NCBI RefSeq assembly: GCF_002925905.1
Contig: NZ_PRDB01000001.1
Location: 186,001-250,000 of the forward strand
Direction: 5' to 3'
Length of the DNA: 64,000 nt
Source: Klebsiella michiganensis
Lineage (GTDB): Bacteria > Pseudomonadota > Gammaproteobacteria > Enterobacterales > Enterobacteriaceae
Both the position numbers and the translations under genes were made by a program. The notes under the pieces were generated by a model, which made no database searches, was not told the DNA's origin, and saw nothing but the letters and a program-made list of their open reading frames with translations. Shown piece after piece: positions 9,149-17,324 of the stretch (its first letter is position 1; the number at the start of each line of letters is the position of its first letter).

Positions 9149-9164
9149 CTGTTCATATATACAG
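9149..9164. promoter_or_regulatory. LexA (SOS) box of tisAB
   Basis: CTGT-TCATATAT-ACAG is a perfect match to the CTGT-N8-ACAG LexA consensus. It overlaps the tisAB promoter and lies two bases from the intron 5' end, so SOS control of tisAB should survive. In E. coli this same box also governs the longer istR-2 transcript going the other way; here the intron separates that promoter from istR. Confidence 0.93.
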
Positions 9165-9179
9165 TATTTATTCTATACT
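9152..9179 (+). promoter_or_regulatory. tisAB promoter
   Basis: TATACT at 9174-9179 is a good -10. TTCATA at 9152-9157, 16 bases upstream and inside the LexA box, is a plausible -35. Transcription would start near 9186 and give a leader of about 240 nt before tisB, as expected for the long regulated tisAB leader. Confidence 0.75.
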
Positions 9180-9276
9180 GAGGGGGTACGCAGGGGGAAT
9201 CTGGGGCCGCACTTTTACCGGCGCAAAAAAGTCCTGGCTGAAACGGGTGGTGCCGTCAGCGCCTTAACCCCAGAAG

Positions 9277-9297
9277 AGCACACTGTGTTACGTCAAC
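9277..9297 (+). promoter_or_regulatory. IstR-1 pairing site in tisAB leader
   Basis: The 21 bases here (AGCACACTGTGTTACGTCAAC split at its centre) are complementary to the first 21 nt of IstR-1, with one G-U pair. The site lies about 130 bases upstream of the tisB start. This matches the known mechanism in which IstR-1 blocks a ribosome standby site rather than the tisB start itself. Confidence 0.88.
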
Positions 9298-9424
9298 AAA
9301 TACCCCGAATTATTGAGTCCGCCACCGGCAGGTGGCGCCTGAATATGACGGGTATACCCTGGCTGGCAACAGGCGGCGGAAAGGTACGCCAGCCGGTTGT
9401 GCTCCTGAACCAGAGGAGACGCGT

Positions 9425-9514
9425 ATGGGCGGAGTGGATATCGTTGTTCTGATCCTGAAACTCATGGTTGCCGTGTTGCAACTACTTGATGCAGTCCTGA
9501 AGCAGTTCCGCTGA
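9425..9514 (+). CDS. tisB: SOS-induced membrane toxin TisB
   Basis: Small hydrophobic peptide of 29 residues, beginning MGGVDIVVLILKLMVAVLQL and ending LDAVLKQFR. It forms one amphipathic membrane helix. TisB inserts in the inner membrane, lowers the proton-motive force and ATP under SOS stress, and promotes persister formation. Length and pattern match E. coli TisB, including the charged residues at one-helix-turn spacing. The start is preceded by AGAGGAGACGCGT. Expression is controlled by the LexA box at 9149 and by IstR-1 pairing at 9277-9297. The frame is intact despite the intron upstream. Confidence 0.92.
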   Translation: MGGVDIVVLILKLMVAVLQLLDAVLKQFR

Positions 9515-9535
9515 TTCAGGTTCAAGTCGCACCTG

Positions 9536-9559
9536 AGAGGGGCGGGAAACCGCCCCTCT
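9536..9559 (+). terminator. Hairpin after tisB (likely tisAB terminator)
   Basis: A perfect 10-bp stem, AGAGGGGCGG / CCGCCCCTCT, with a GAAA tetraloop, 22 bases after the tisB stop. The expected T run is missing (TACAGG follows), so termination may be partial. It separates tisB from the acetyltransferase downstream. Confidence 0.6.
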
Positions 9560-9585
9560 ACAGGCTAACCTGACGGAGAAAAATT

Positions 9586-10032
9586 ATGGCACCGTTGTTG
9601 ATCGCCGCTATCACCCCGGACGAACCCGGTTTTTCGGCACTCCGCGCCGAAAGCCTGGCGCAAAACCTGAACATGCTGCGTCGCCTGGCGGAGAACTGGC
9701 AGAACGGGGAAAACCGTTTTAACGCGCCGGGAGAAAAGCTGCTGGGGGCTTTTGCGCACGGGCAGCTGGTGGGCGTGTGCGGGCTTAACATCGACCCTTT
9801 TAGCCAGCAGCCGCGGGCCGGTCGCATCCGCCATTTGTATATCGCCGAGCGCCATCGTCGGCAGGGGATCGGGCATCAGCTGCTGGTCTCGGTTATCACC
9901 CACTCCGGCAGCAGCTTTGATTTTCTCAACACCCATGCGCCGTCAACGGCCTGGTCGTTTTATGAAAATCTGGGATTTCGCCCGATATATGATGAACCCC
10001 GGGTCACCCATCGTCTGTTCTGTTCGCTCTAG
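9586..10032 (+). CDS. GNAT-family N-acetyltransferase
   Basis: Predicted cytosolic acetyl-CoA-dependent acetyltransferase of 148 residues. The acetyl-CoA pyrophosphate-binding motif is ERHRRQGIGHQLL (Q-x-x-G-x-G, near residues 90-100). It follows a beta-strand RIRHLYIA, and the C-terminal strand/helix pattern STAWSFYENLGFRPI is typical of the fold. ATG at 9586 follows ACGGAG at good spacing. Substrate cannot be told from sequence. It lies between tisB and an EamA transporter, a position without these genes in E. coli as I recall, so it is probably lineage-specific cargo. Confidence 0.8.
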   Translation: MAPLLIAAITPDEPGFSALRAESLAQNLNMLRRLAENWQNGENRFNAPGEKLLGAFAHGQLVGVCGLNIDPFSQQPRAGRIRHLYIAERHRRQGIGHQLLVSVITHSGSSFDFLNTHAPSTAWSFYENLGFRPIYDEPRVTHRLFCSL

Positions 10033-10102
10033 CCGCCGCTGGCTGCTGAAGAGTGCGCATGTTACAGTCCGTTGACGATTTATTCCCCAGCGCCAGGCCG
10101 CA

Positions 10103-10936
10103 ATGACCATTACCGTATTCTGTATTTTGCTGTTCGCCGCCCTGCTTCACGCCAGCTGGAACGCTATCGTTAAAGCCAGCGGCGATAAAATGTACGCGGC
10201 GGTAGGCGTTAGCGGCTCTGCCTCGCTCATCGCCCTGGTTCTGCTCCCTTTTGCCCCCCAACCCACGCTCGCCAGCGTGCCGTTTCTTGCCGTCTCCTGC
10301 GCGCTACAGGTGGTGTATACGGTGCTGGTGGCAAAAACCTATCAGGTCTCGGATATGAGCCAGACCTATCCGCTGATGCGTGGGACCGCCCCGCTACTGG
10401 TGGCGATAATCAGCGTCGCCTTTCTTGGCGACACACTCTCCCCGCTGGCGTGGCTGGGCATCGGCGTCATCTGCCTGGCGATTCTGGCGATGGCCTTTAA
10501 CGGGCGCGCCAGTTCGAGCCAAGGTATCGTACTGGCGCTGATCAACGCCTGCTTCATTGCGGGCTACACGCTGGTTGACGGAACCGGGGTGCGGCTTTCA
10601 GAAACCGCGCTGGGCTATACCCTGTGGACCTTTTTTATGAACGGCTTCTGTCTGCTGGGCTGGGCGATGATTGCCCGACGCCCGCAGGCCAGCCGCTATC
10701 TGCGCCAGCACTGGAAGAAAGGCATGGTTGGCGGCGTCGGTACAATGGGCTCCTATGGCCTGGCGCTGTGGGCCATGACCCAGGCGCCGCTGGCGGTGGT
10801 GGCCGCCCTGCGCGAAACCTCAATTCTTTTTGGCGCGGTTATCGCGTTTATCCTGTTGAAAGAGAAGGTAGTTCCATTGCGCATCGCCGCCGCCTGCGGC
10901 ATTGCCGCCGGGGCGATTCTGCTGCGGCTGTCTTAA
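10103..10936 (+). CDS. EamA/DMT-superfamily transporter
   Basis: Inner-membrane protein of 277 residues with about ten hydrophobic helices in two EamA repeats (roughly residues 1-137 and 145-277). Typical segments are LLHASWNAIVKASGDK, MSQTYPLMRGTAPLLVAI and VVAALRETSILFGAVIAF. Members export or import small metabolites, but the substrate here is unknown. The start ATG follows an AGGCCG-like weak ribosome-binding site. The gene is 70 bases after the acetyltransferase and probably shares its transcript. The next gene, emrD, has its own upstream region. Confidence 0.82.
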   Translation: MTITVFCILLFAALLHASWNAIVKASGDKMYAAVGVSGSASLIALVLLPFAPQPTLASVPFLAVSCALQVVYTVLVAKTYQVSDMSQTYPLMRGTAPLLVAIISVAFLGDTLSPLAWLGIGVICLAILAMAFNGRASSSQGIVLALINACFIAGYTLVDGTGVRLSETALGYTLWTFFMNGFCLLGWAMIARRPQASRYLRQHWKKGMVGGVGTMGSYGLALWAMTQAPLAVVAALRETSILFGAVIAFILLKEKVVPLRIAAACGIAAGAILLRLS

Positions 10937-11113
10937 TCCACACATGGCAACATTAGTTGCCGACTTTCGTTTACAAAACCTGCCTGAGCATCCCCGACAA
11001 TCCCCCCTTACAGGGTTGTTCTGTCATTTTTATGTGGTAGATTCCTCCATCGTTTAGCGGGTGTGCCAGTCACATATTCTTCATCTCCAACTTTATACAA
11101 AGTATTCATCGAC

Positions 11114-12298
11114 ATGAAACGGCATAAGAACTTCAATTTGTTGTTGATGCTGGTGCTGCTGGTGGCCGTAGGCCAGATGGCGCAGACCATTTATATTCCG
11201 GCGATTGCCGATATGGCGATAGCGCTCAACGTTCGCGAAGGCGCGGTGCAGAGCGTGATGGCCGCTTATCTGCTGACCTACGGCGTCTCGCAGCTTTTCT
11301 ACGGCCCGCTCTCCGATCGCGTTGGCCGCCGCCCGGTGATACTGGTGGGAATGTCCATTTTTATGCTGGCGACGCTGGTTGCCATTACCACCCATAGCCT
11401 GCCGGTGCTGATTGCCGCCAGCGCAATGCAGGGGATGGGTACCGGCGTCGGCGGCGTGATGGCGCGAACCCTGCCGCGCGATCTGTATGAAGGGGCGCAG
11501 CTCAGGCACGCCAATAGCCTGCTGAATATGGGGATTCTGGTTAGCCCGCTGCTGGCGCCGCTGATTGGCGGCATTCTCGATACCTTATGGAACTGGCGGG
11601 CCTGCTTCGTATTCCTGCTGGTACTTTGCGCCGGCGTCACCTTCAGCATGGCGCGCTGGATGCCGGAAACCCGGCCCACCGGCGCGCCGCGTACCCGGCT
11701 CATCACCAACTATAAAACGCTGTTCGGTACCGGCGCGTTCAACTGCTATCTGCTGATGCTGATCGGCGGCCTGGCGGGCATTGCCGTGTTCGAAGCCTGT
11801 TCCGGCGTGCTGATGGGCGCGGTGCTGGGTCTGAGCAGTATGTCGGTCAGCATTCTGTTTATTCTGCCGATCCCGGCGGCGTTCTTTGGCGCCTGGTTTG
11901 CCGGCCGGCCGAACAAACGCTTCCCGACGCTGATGTGGCAGTCGGTGATTTGCTGCCTGCTGGCGGGGGTGCTGATGTGGATCCCTGGCCTGCTGGGCGT
12001 GATGACCGTCTGGACCCTGCTGGTTCCCGCCGCGCTGTTCTTTTTTGGCGCAGGAATGCTGTTTCCGCTGGCGACCAGCGGCGCGATGGAACCTTTCCCG
12101 TTCCTCGCCGGCACCGCCGGGGCGCTGGTGGGCGGGCTGCAGAATATCGGTTCCGGCGTGCTGGCGTGGCTGTCGGCGATGATGCCGCAAACCGGTCAGG
12201 GCAGCCTCGGCCTGCTGATGATGCTGATGGGATTGCTGATTCTGCTGTGCTGGCTGCCGCTGGCGTCGCGCTTTCATCAACACCAGCAGCCGGTTTAA
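11114..12298 (+). CDS. emrD: Multidrug efflux MFS transporter EmrD
   Basis: Proton-driven major-facilitator exporter of 394 residues, the exact length of E. coli EmrD. I chose ATG at 11114 (MKRHKNFNLLLMLVLLVAVG) because it aligns with the E. coli start; an upstream in-frame start at 11063 would add 17 unrelated residues. The motif A loop SDRVGRRPVILVG lies after helix 2. Further landmarks are MARTLPRDLYEG, ARWMPETRP and a glycine-rich helix pair near the end (FPFLAGTAGALVGGLQNIGSG). EmrD exports hydrophobic uncouplers and detergents. It is transcribed alone and followed by a cluster of REP-like repeats. Confidence 0.96.
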   Translation: MKRHKNFNLLLMLVLLVAVGQMAQTIYIPAIADMAIALNVREGAVQSVMAAYLLTYGVSQLFYGPLSDRVGRRPVILVGMSIFMLATLVAITTHSLPVLIAASAMQGMGTGVGGVMARTLPRDLYEGAQLRHANSLLNMGILVSPLLAPLIGGILDTLWNWRACFVFLLVLCAGVTFSMARWMPETRPTGAPRTRLITNYKTLFGTGAFNCYLLMLIGGLAGIAVFEACSGVLMGAVLGLSSMSVSILFILPIPAAFFGAWFAGRPNKRFPTLMWQSVICCLLAGVLMWIPGLLGVMTVWTLLVPAALFFFGAGMLFPLATSGAMEPFPFLAGTAGALVGGLQNIGSGVLAWLSAMMPQTGQGSLGLLMMLMGLLILLCWLPLASRFHQHQQPV

Positions 12299-12310
12299 GG
12301 CTTCTTTGCG

Positions 12311-12535
12311 GGTTCCCCGGGTCGCGACGCGGCGCGTCTTACCCGGGCTACAAAATGACGGACGCCGATGAACCCGTAGCCCGGCTAAGCGCAGCGTAAG
12401 CCGGGAAGCAGTGGCGAATTATCAGCCCCGGCATATTTCCCGGAGGCGGCGCCTGACGCGCCTGTCCGGGCTACCGGCACGCAGACGGAGGTGAACCCGT
12501 AGCCCGGTCAGCGCAGCGCCACCGGGATGAAACTA
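12311..12535. repeat. REP/BIME-type palindromic repeat cluster
   Basis: Between the convergent ends of emrD and dsdC there are at least four REP-like units with alternating orientation. They are recognised by GTAGCCCGG, TAAGCCGGG and CCCGGGCTAC / TGTCCGGGCTAC cores, at about 12311-12352, 12377-12404, 12440-12476 and 12499-12531. Such units are transcription-end and DNA-structure elements in enterobacteria. No gene is seen in this 246-bp gap. Confidence 0.75.
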
Positions 12536-12544
12536 AGCCGGTCA

Positions 12545-13474
12545 TCATAATTGCGCCTGACTCTGCAGCCAGTGGATAAAGGCGTCAATTTTCGGCCACT
12601 GGCGGCCCGGCAGGGTCGTCACGTAGTAGTGCTGATGGCACTTCAGGGTCATCTCGCCGAACGGTGCGATCAGCTCGCCGCTCTCCAGGCGCTTTTGCAC
12701 CAGCCGCTTACGCCCCATCGCCACGCCAACGTGATTCATCGCGGCAATCACCGCTAAATCCGAACGATCGAAGCCAATACCCGACGATTGCGGCAAATCT
12801 ACGCAAAATTTCTGCGCCCAGCTGAACCACTCATCGGTGCCGGAATCGTTGCTCCACGCCTGACGATCGTGCAGCAGCGTACAGTGACGAAGATTGCCGG
12901 GGTTCTGCTGTAGCTGATGCTGGCGCGCGTAATCCGCCGTGCAGACCGGTACGATGGCCTCATCCATCAGAAAATGGTGGCTCAGCTGCGAGGAAGGCGC
13001 ATCATCGAAGTAGATTGCCAGATCGATGCCCGCGCGCTGCATATTGACGTTATCGTTGCCGGTCAGCACGGTAAGCGAGATCGACGGATAGCGGCGGGTA
13101 AAATCGCCGAGCGCGGGAACCAGCCAGCACTGGGCGATGGACGGGCGCGAATAGACCGTTAACGTCCCCGACAGCTCCTGGTTTTTAATATCCAGAATTT
13201 CCTGGTTCAGGCTATCCAGCGAGGACTTCAGCGCCCAGAACACCCGCTTACCTTCATGCGTCAGCTCTACTTTGCGGTGCGAGCGCACAAACAGCTGGAT
13301 CCCCAGCTCTTCTTCCAGCTGATTGATACGGTGGCTCACCGCGCTGGGCGTCAGCGACAGCTCCTCCGCCGCCAGCGCAAACGACTCATGCCGGGCGGCG
13401 ACTTCAAAGGTATACAGCTTCGATAGCTGCCAGCCGTTAAGCAGGCGAGTGCCTAACTCTTTTAGCGTCTCCAT
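12545..13474 (-). CDS. dsdC: LysR-type activator DsdC
   Basis: D-serine-responsive activator of dsdXA, 309 residues. The N-terminal winged helix (residues 17-76) includes FEVAARHESFALAAEELSLT and SAVSHRINQLEEELGIQLF. A LysR substrate-binding domain for D-serine fills the rest. The gene is divergent from dsdX across a 223-bp regulatory region, the standard LysR arrangement. The start METLKELGTRLLNGWQLSK matches DsdC rather than a generic LysR. Self-repression is expected. The gene appears intact, so this strain should be able to detoxify and use D-serine. Confidence 0.95.
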   Translation of the reverse strand: METLKELGTRLLNGWQLSKLYTFEVAARHESFALAAEELSLTPSAVSHRINQLEEELGIQLFVRSHRKVELTHEGKRVFWALKSSLDSLNQEILDIKNQELSGTLTVYSRPSIAQCWLVPALGDFTRRYPSISLTVLTGNDNVNMQRAGIDLAIYFDDAPSSQLSHHFLMDEAIVPVCTADYARQHQLQQNPGNLRHCTLLHDRQAWSNDSGTDEWFSWAQKFCVDLPQSSGIGFDRSDLAVIAAMNHVGVAMGRKRLVQKRLESGELIAPFGEMTLKCHQHYYVTTLPGRQWPKIDAFIHWLQSQAQL

Positions 13475-13697
13475 CTCTTACTCCTTCACTATTCCCCGCC
13501 GAGTGTAAGAAATTTTTCGCGCCAGCTGCGCGTTAAAGATGAATAAAAGTGATGCATAGCACACATAACAGACAATTTTAGAGCAAAATCACCTTTTTGA
13601 TTCAATCTGATTCACCTGAAGGGCCATTTATATCGTTTGTCAGCGCGTGCCGTTTTTCTGTTCAATACCCATAGATTATTCACAGGCGAGGTGGGGT
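13475..13697. promoter_or_regulatory. dsdC-dsdX divergent regulatory region
   Basis: 223 bp without a gene. It must hold the dsdC promoter, DsdC sites and the dsdXA promoter; E. coli dsdXA is also CRP-dependent. AT-rich stretches occur around 13550-13640. I could not place single sites with confidence. Confidence 0.5.
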
Positions 13698-15035
13698 ATG
13701 GAATCTCAGATCTGGGTTGTGAGCACGCTGCTGATCAGCATCGTGTTGATTGTATTAACTATCGTCAAACTGAAGTTTCACCCGTTTCTGGCGCTACTGC
13801 TGGCAAGCTTTTTCGTCGGCGCCATGATGGGCATGAGCCCGCTGGATATGGTTAACGCCATTGAGAGCGGGATTGGCGGCACGCTGGGCTTCCTTGCGGC
13901 GGTGATTGGGCTGGGGACGATTCTCGGCAAAATGATGGAGGTCTCCGGCGCAGCGGAACGTATCGGCCTGACGCTCCAGCGCTGCCGCTGGCTGTCCGCT
14001 GATGTCATTATGGTGCTGGTGGGCCTGATTTGCGGGATCACCCTGTTCGTTGAAGTGGGCGTGGTGCTGCTGATTCCGCTGGCGTTTTCCATTGCCAAAA
14101 AGACCAACACGTCGCTGCTGAAGCTGGCCATCCCGCTGTGTACGGCGCTGATGGCGGTGCACTGCGTGGTGCCGCCGCATCCGGCAGCGCTGTTCGTCGC
14201 CAACAAGCTGGGCGCGGATATCGGAACGGTGATCGTTTACGGTCTGCTGGTGGGCCTGCTGGCTTCGCTGGTCGGCGGCCCGCTGTTCCTGCGGCTGCTC
14301 GGCAACCGCCTGCCGTTTAAAGCGGTGCCGGCTGAGTTTGCCAACCTCGAAGTACGCAAAGAAGAGACCCTGCCGTCGCTGGGCGCCACGCTGTTTACGG
14401 TGCTGCTGCCGATCGGCCTGATGCTGGTAAAAACCATCGCCGAACTGAACATGACCAAAGGCGGCACGCTGTATATGCTGCTGGAGTTTATCGGCAACCC
14501 GATCACCGCCATGTTTATCGCCGTCTTTGTGGCCTACTACGTGCTGGGTATCCGCCAGAATATGGGTATGAGCACCCTGCTGACGCATACGGAAAACTGC
14601 TTCGGCTCTATCGCCAATATCCTGCTGATTATCGGCGCAGGCGGGGCCTTCAACGCCATCCTGAAGACCAGCGGTCTGGCCGATACGCTGGCGGTAATTC
14701 TGTCGAACCTCGATATGCACCCGATTCTGCTGGCCTGGCTGGTGGCGCTGATTCTGCATGCCGCCGTCGGTTCCGCCACCGTCGCCATGATGGGCGCAAC
14801 CGCCATCGTCGCGCCGATGCTGCCGCTCTATCCCGGCGTGAGCCCTGAAATCATCGCTATCGCCATCGGCTCCGGCGCGATTGGCTGCACTATCGTGACG
14901 GATTCCCTGTTCTGGCTGGTTAAGCAGTACTGCGGGGCAAGCCTTAACGAAACGTTCAAATACTACACCACGGCGACCTTTATCGCTTCGCTGCTTGCAC
15001 TGGCCGGTACATTCCTGCTTTCTTTCATCATCTGA
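13698..15035 (+). CDS. dsdX: D-serine transporter DsdX
   Basis: Inner-membrane permease of the GntP family, 445 residues, equal to E. coli DsdX. I used ATG at 13698 ([20 protein letters not shown]), which follows GAGGTGGGG. An upstream start at 13647 would add 17 residues that do not match the family. About 12 helices are visible, with GntP hallmarks such as [20 protein letters not shown] and [19 protein letters not shown]. It brings in D-serine by proton symport for DsdA. dsdA begins 17 bases downstream, so the two form an operon activated by DsdC. Confidence 0.96.
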   Translation: MESQIWVVSTLLISIVLIVLTIVKLKFHPFLALLLASFFVGAMMGMSPLDMVNAIESGIGGTLGFLAAVIGLGTILGKMMEVSGAAERIGLTLQRCRWLSADVIMVLVGLICGITLFVEVGVVLLIPLAFSIAKKTNTSLLKLAIPLCTALMAVHCVVPPHPAALFVANKLGADIGTVIVYGLLVGLLASLVGGPLFLRLLGNRLPFKAVPAEFANLEVRKEETLPSLGATLFTVLLPIGLMLVKTIAELNMTKGGTLYMLLEFIGNPITAMFIAVFVAYYVLGIRQNMGMSTLLTHTENCFGSIANILLIIGAGGAFNAILKTSGLADTLAVILSNLDMHPILLAWLVALILHAAVGSATVAMMGATAIVAPMLPLYPGVSPEIIAIAIGSGAIGCTIVTDSLFWLVKQYCGASLNETFKYYTTATFIASLLALAGTFLLSFII

Positions 15036-15052
15036 GCGCAAAGAGACGTAAT

Positions 15053-16381
15053 ATGAAAAACGCTGACATGACCACTTTACTCGCCCAGTTTCCTCTACTG
15101 GAAGAGCTGATAGCCCTGAAAGAAACCACCTGGTTTAACCCGTCAACGACGTCGCTGGCGGAGGGGTTACCCTACGTTGGCCTGACGACAGAAGACGTTC
15201 AGGACGCCCACGCCCGCCTCGACCGTTTTGCGCCCTATCTGGCGGAAGCCTTTCCGGAAACCGCCGCCACCGGCGGTATTATCGAATCCGAGCTGGTGGC
15301 CATCCCGGCAATGAAGGCCCGGCTGGAAAAAACCTTTCGTCAGCCCATTGCTGGCGATCTGCTGCTGAAGAAAGACAGCCACCTGCCGATTTCCGGCTCG
15401 ATTAAGGCCCGCGGCGGCATTTATGAAGTCCTGACCCACGCGGAAAAACTGGCGATCGACGCGGGATTGTTAAACACAGCCGACGACTACCGCAAGCTGC
15501 TGACCCCCGAGTTCAGGACGTTCTTCAGCCAGTACAGCATCGCCGTTGGCTCCACCGGCAACCTGGGGATGTCGATTGGCATAATGAGCGCGCGCATCGG
15601 CTTCAAGGTGACGGTCCATATGTCCGCCGACGCCAGGGCGTGGAAAAAGGCCAAACTGCGCAGCCACGGCGTGACGGTGGTGGAGTATGAAGAGGATTAC
15701 GGCGTGGCGGTTGAGCAGGGGCGTAAAGCCGCCGAGTCCGACCCGAACTGCTTCTTTATCGATGATGAGAACTCGCGCACCCTGTTCCTCGGCTACTCCG
15801 TGGCCGGCGAGCGGCTAAAAGCGCAGTTTGCCCGCGAAGGGCGCGTGGTGGACGCCAGTCATCCGCTGTTTGTTTATCTGCCGTGCGGCGTTGGCGGCGG
15901 CCCCGGCGGGGTGGCGTTTGGCCTGAAGCTGGCGTTTGGCGATAACGTCCACTGCTTCTTCGCCGAACCGACCCACTCCCCTTGCATGTTGCTGGGGGTT
16001 TATACCGGCCTGCATGACCAGATTTCGGTTCAGGATCTGGGGATTGATAATCTGACCGCCGCGGACGGTCTGGCGGTAGGCCGCGCCTCCGGTTTCGTGG
16101 GTCGGGCAATGGAGCGACTGCTGGATGGGTTCTACTCTCTCGATGACCAGACCATGTACGATATGTTGGGTTGGTTAGCCGAGGAAGAGGGGATTCGCCT
16201 GGAGCCGTCCGCGCTGGCCGGCATGGCCGGGCCGCAGCGGGTCTGCGCCAGCCAGGCGTATCAGCAGATGCACGGTTTCACCGCCGGGCAGATGCGCAAT
16301 GCGACCCACCTTGTGTGGGCAACCGGCGGCGGCATGGTGCCGGAAGAGGAGATGGCGCAGTATCTGGCAAAAGGACGGTAA
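15053..16381 (+). CDS. dsdA: D-serine ammonia-lyase DsdA
   Basis: Pyridoxal-phosphate enzyme, 442 residues, that converts D-serine to pyruvate and ammonia. The Schiff-base Lys is in [17 protein letters not shown] (about residue 118). The phosphate-binding glycine loop is [14 protein letters not shown] (near 280), and [10 protein letters not shown] contacts the cofactor. Length and sequence match E. coli DsdA throughout. It protects against D-serine inhibition of pantothenate and L-serine pathways and allows growth on D-serine, which is common in urine. It is the last gene of dsdXA, with a strong terminator 22 bases after the stop. Confidence 0.97.
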   Translation: MKNADMTTLLAQFPLLEELIALKETTWFNPSTTSLAEGLPYVGLTTEDVQDAHARLDRFAPYLAEAFPETAATGGIIESELVAIPAMKARLEKTFRQPIAGDLLLKKDSHLPISGSIKARGGIYEVLTHAEKLAIDAGLLNTADDYRKLLTPEFRTFFSQYSIAVGSTGNLGMSIGIMSARIGFKVTVHMSADARAWKKAKLRSHGVTVVEYEEDYGVAVEQGRKAAESDPNCFFIDDENSRTLFLGYSVAGERLKAQFAREGRVVDASHPLFVYLPCGVGGGPGGVAFGLKLAFGDNVHCFFAEPTHSPCMLLGVYTGLHDQISVQDLGIDNLTAADGLAVGRASGFVGRAMERLLDGFYSLDDQTMYDMLGWLAEEEGIRLEPSALAGMAGPQRVCASQAYQQMHGFTAGQMRNATHLVWATGGGMVPEEEMAQYLAKGR

Positions 16382-16402
16382 ACCTGCAGCCAGGGCAATA
16401 CG

Positions 16403-16436
16403 ATGGCGACGAAGGCTCTTTCGTCGCCATTTTTTT
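16403..16436 (+). terminator. dsdXA intrinsic terminator
   Basis: The stem ATGGCGACGAA / TTCGTCGCCAT has a short loop and is followed by six T. It overlaps the last codons of yidF on the other strand by two bases. Confidence 0.9.
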
Positions 16437-16965
16437 AGCGCAGCAGATGCATAAGCTCAACCGGCGAACGGTGCTGATTGAGTAGATCGCGCAGAACGCG
16501 CATATAGGGAGCGCTCCAGCTATAAAACTGCCGGTATCCTTCGCATAGCGCATTGGAGCCATCCTCCAGACGCAGCTGCGGGCAGCCCCCACCGCATAAT
16601 CTTAGCCAGGCGCAGCCCGCGCAGGCTGGCCCCGGCGGATTGTTGGCATACTGCACAGACTCACCGCGCCAGGCGCGCAGCGTGGCCTCAAACAGCGGCA
16701 CGACGATGCGGTTAGCATCTTCTTTAACCCAAATCGCAAACACCGCGCAGAGGAAATCCCCCCACAGCCGGGCGTCGGAAGGTTGCAGATGGGGAATAAA
16801 CTTGATGGCCACGGCTCCCTGAGCGCTCAGCTGATGGTAGACACGCTCGGGGCGTTGGCACGCCTGACGATCGATAATGACTTCCTGTACCGGAAGGTCG
16901 CTCGCCAGCGATTTGCAGTTACCGCAGTGCCGATCGTCACCGTAATCGGCCTGACATCCTGTCAT
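16435..16965 (-). CDS. yidF: YidF, SPASM-domain protein lacking the radical-SAM core
   Basis: Protein of 176 residues related to the C-terminal half of anaerobic sulfatase-maturating enzymes. Visible parts are an early Cys group (MTGCQADYGDDRHCGNC), a segment resembling the middle of those enzymes (RVYHQLSAQGAVAIKFIP, then WGDFLCAVFAIW), and a SPASM-like Cys cluster near the C-terminus (CAGCAWLRLCGGGCP ... LCEGY). The CX3CX2C radical-SAM motif and the TIM-barrel half are missing. E. coli YidF has the same short form beside a sulfatase gene (yidJ), which is absent here. The start overlaps the yidG stop by four bases, so it is translated as part of yidHGF. Function unknown. Confidence 0.75.
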   Translation of the reverse strand: MTGCQADYGDDRHCGNCKSLASDLPVQEVIIDRQACQRPERVYHQLSAQGAVAIKFIPHLQPSDARLWGDFLCAVFAIWVKEDANRIVVPLFEATLRAWRGESVQYANNPPGPACAGCAWLRLCGGGCPQLRLEDGSNALCEGYRQFYSWSAPYMRVLRDLLNQHRSPVELMHLLR

Positions 16966-17324
16966 GTCATATCCTTAATAAACAAAATCACCTGTCGTAT
17001 ATGGGTTACAGCAAACAACAATGACAGGGAAAGTACTGCGAATGCGATCAAAAATTTGTCACGAACCGCCTGCGGCTGAGCAAAATCGCTTTGCTCAACG
17101 TTCATCAGATTGCGGCTGCGGGTATAGCGCCAGAGGATAAGGGCGGCGAACGGCAATATGCACAGCGAAATCCAGAATGCGATCCCCGCCTGATGCCAGT
17201 GGTGCTTAATCGCCAGCGCCAGCAGCGCGCCATAGCCTAAAAGGGTGCGAAACCAGGCCAGCGACGTACGCTCCGGCTGCAGGCCCGGATCGCTCTCGCG
17301 ACGCGCCCGGCGATTATCCGGCAT
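16962..17324 (-). CDS. yidG: DUF202 membrane protein YidG
   Basis: Inner-membrane protein of 120 residues, same length as E. coli YidG. It has a cytosolic N-terminal segment with the DUF202 signature (GLQPERTSLAWFRTLLGYG) and three hydrophobic helices, the last near the C-terminus (FLIAFAVLSLSLLFAVTHI). Function is unknown; DUF202 domains also occur in vacuolar polyphosphate proteins of eukaryotes. Its start overlaps the end of yidH by 11 bases and its stop overlaps the yidF start by four. yidH, yidG and yidF therefore form a tightly coupled operon of two related membrane proteins and a Cys-rich partner. Confidence 0.88.
   Translation of the reverse strand: MPDNRRARRESDPGLQPERTSLAWFRTLLGYGALLALAIKHHWHQAGIAFWISLCILPFAALILWRYTRSRNLMNVEQSDFAQPQAVRDKFLIAFAVLSLSLLFAVTHIRQVILFIKDMT

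Noticed and set aside
12299-12544. CRISPR array from regularly spaced repeats
   Set aside because: Repeats are palindromic REP units with alternating orientation and uneven spacing, without unique spacers or cas genes.
13794-15041. A 415-codon frame opposite dsdX
   Set aside because: Low-complexity Gln/His/Arg/Asp content typical of antisense frames in GC-rich coding DNA; dsdX is a clear gene on the other strand.
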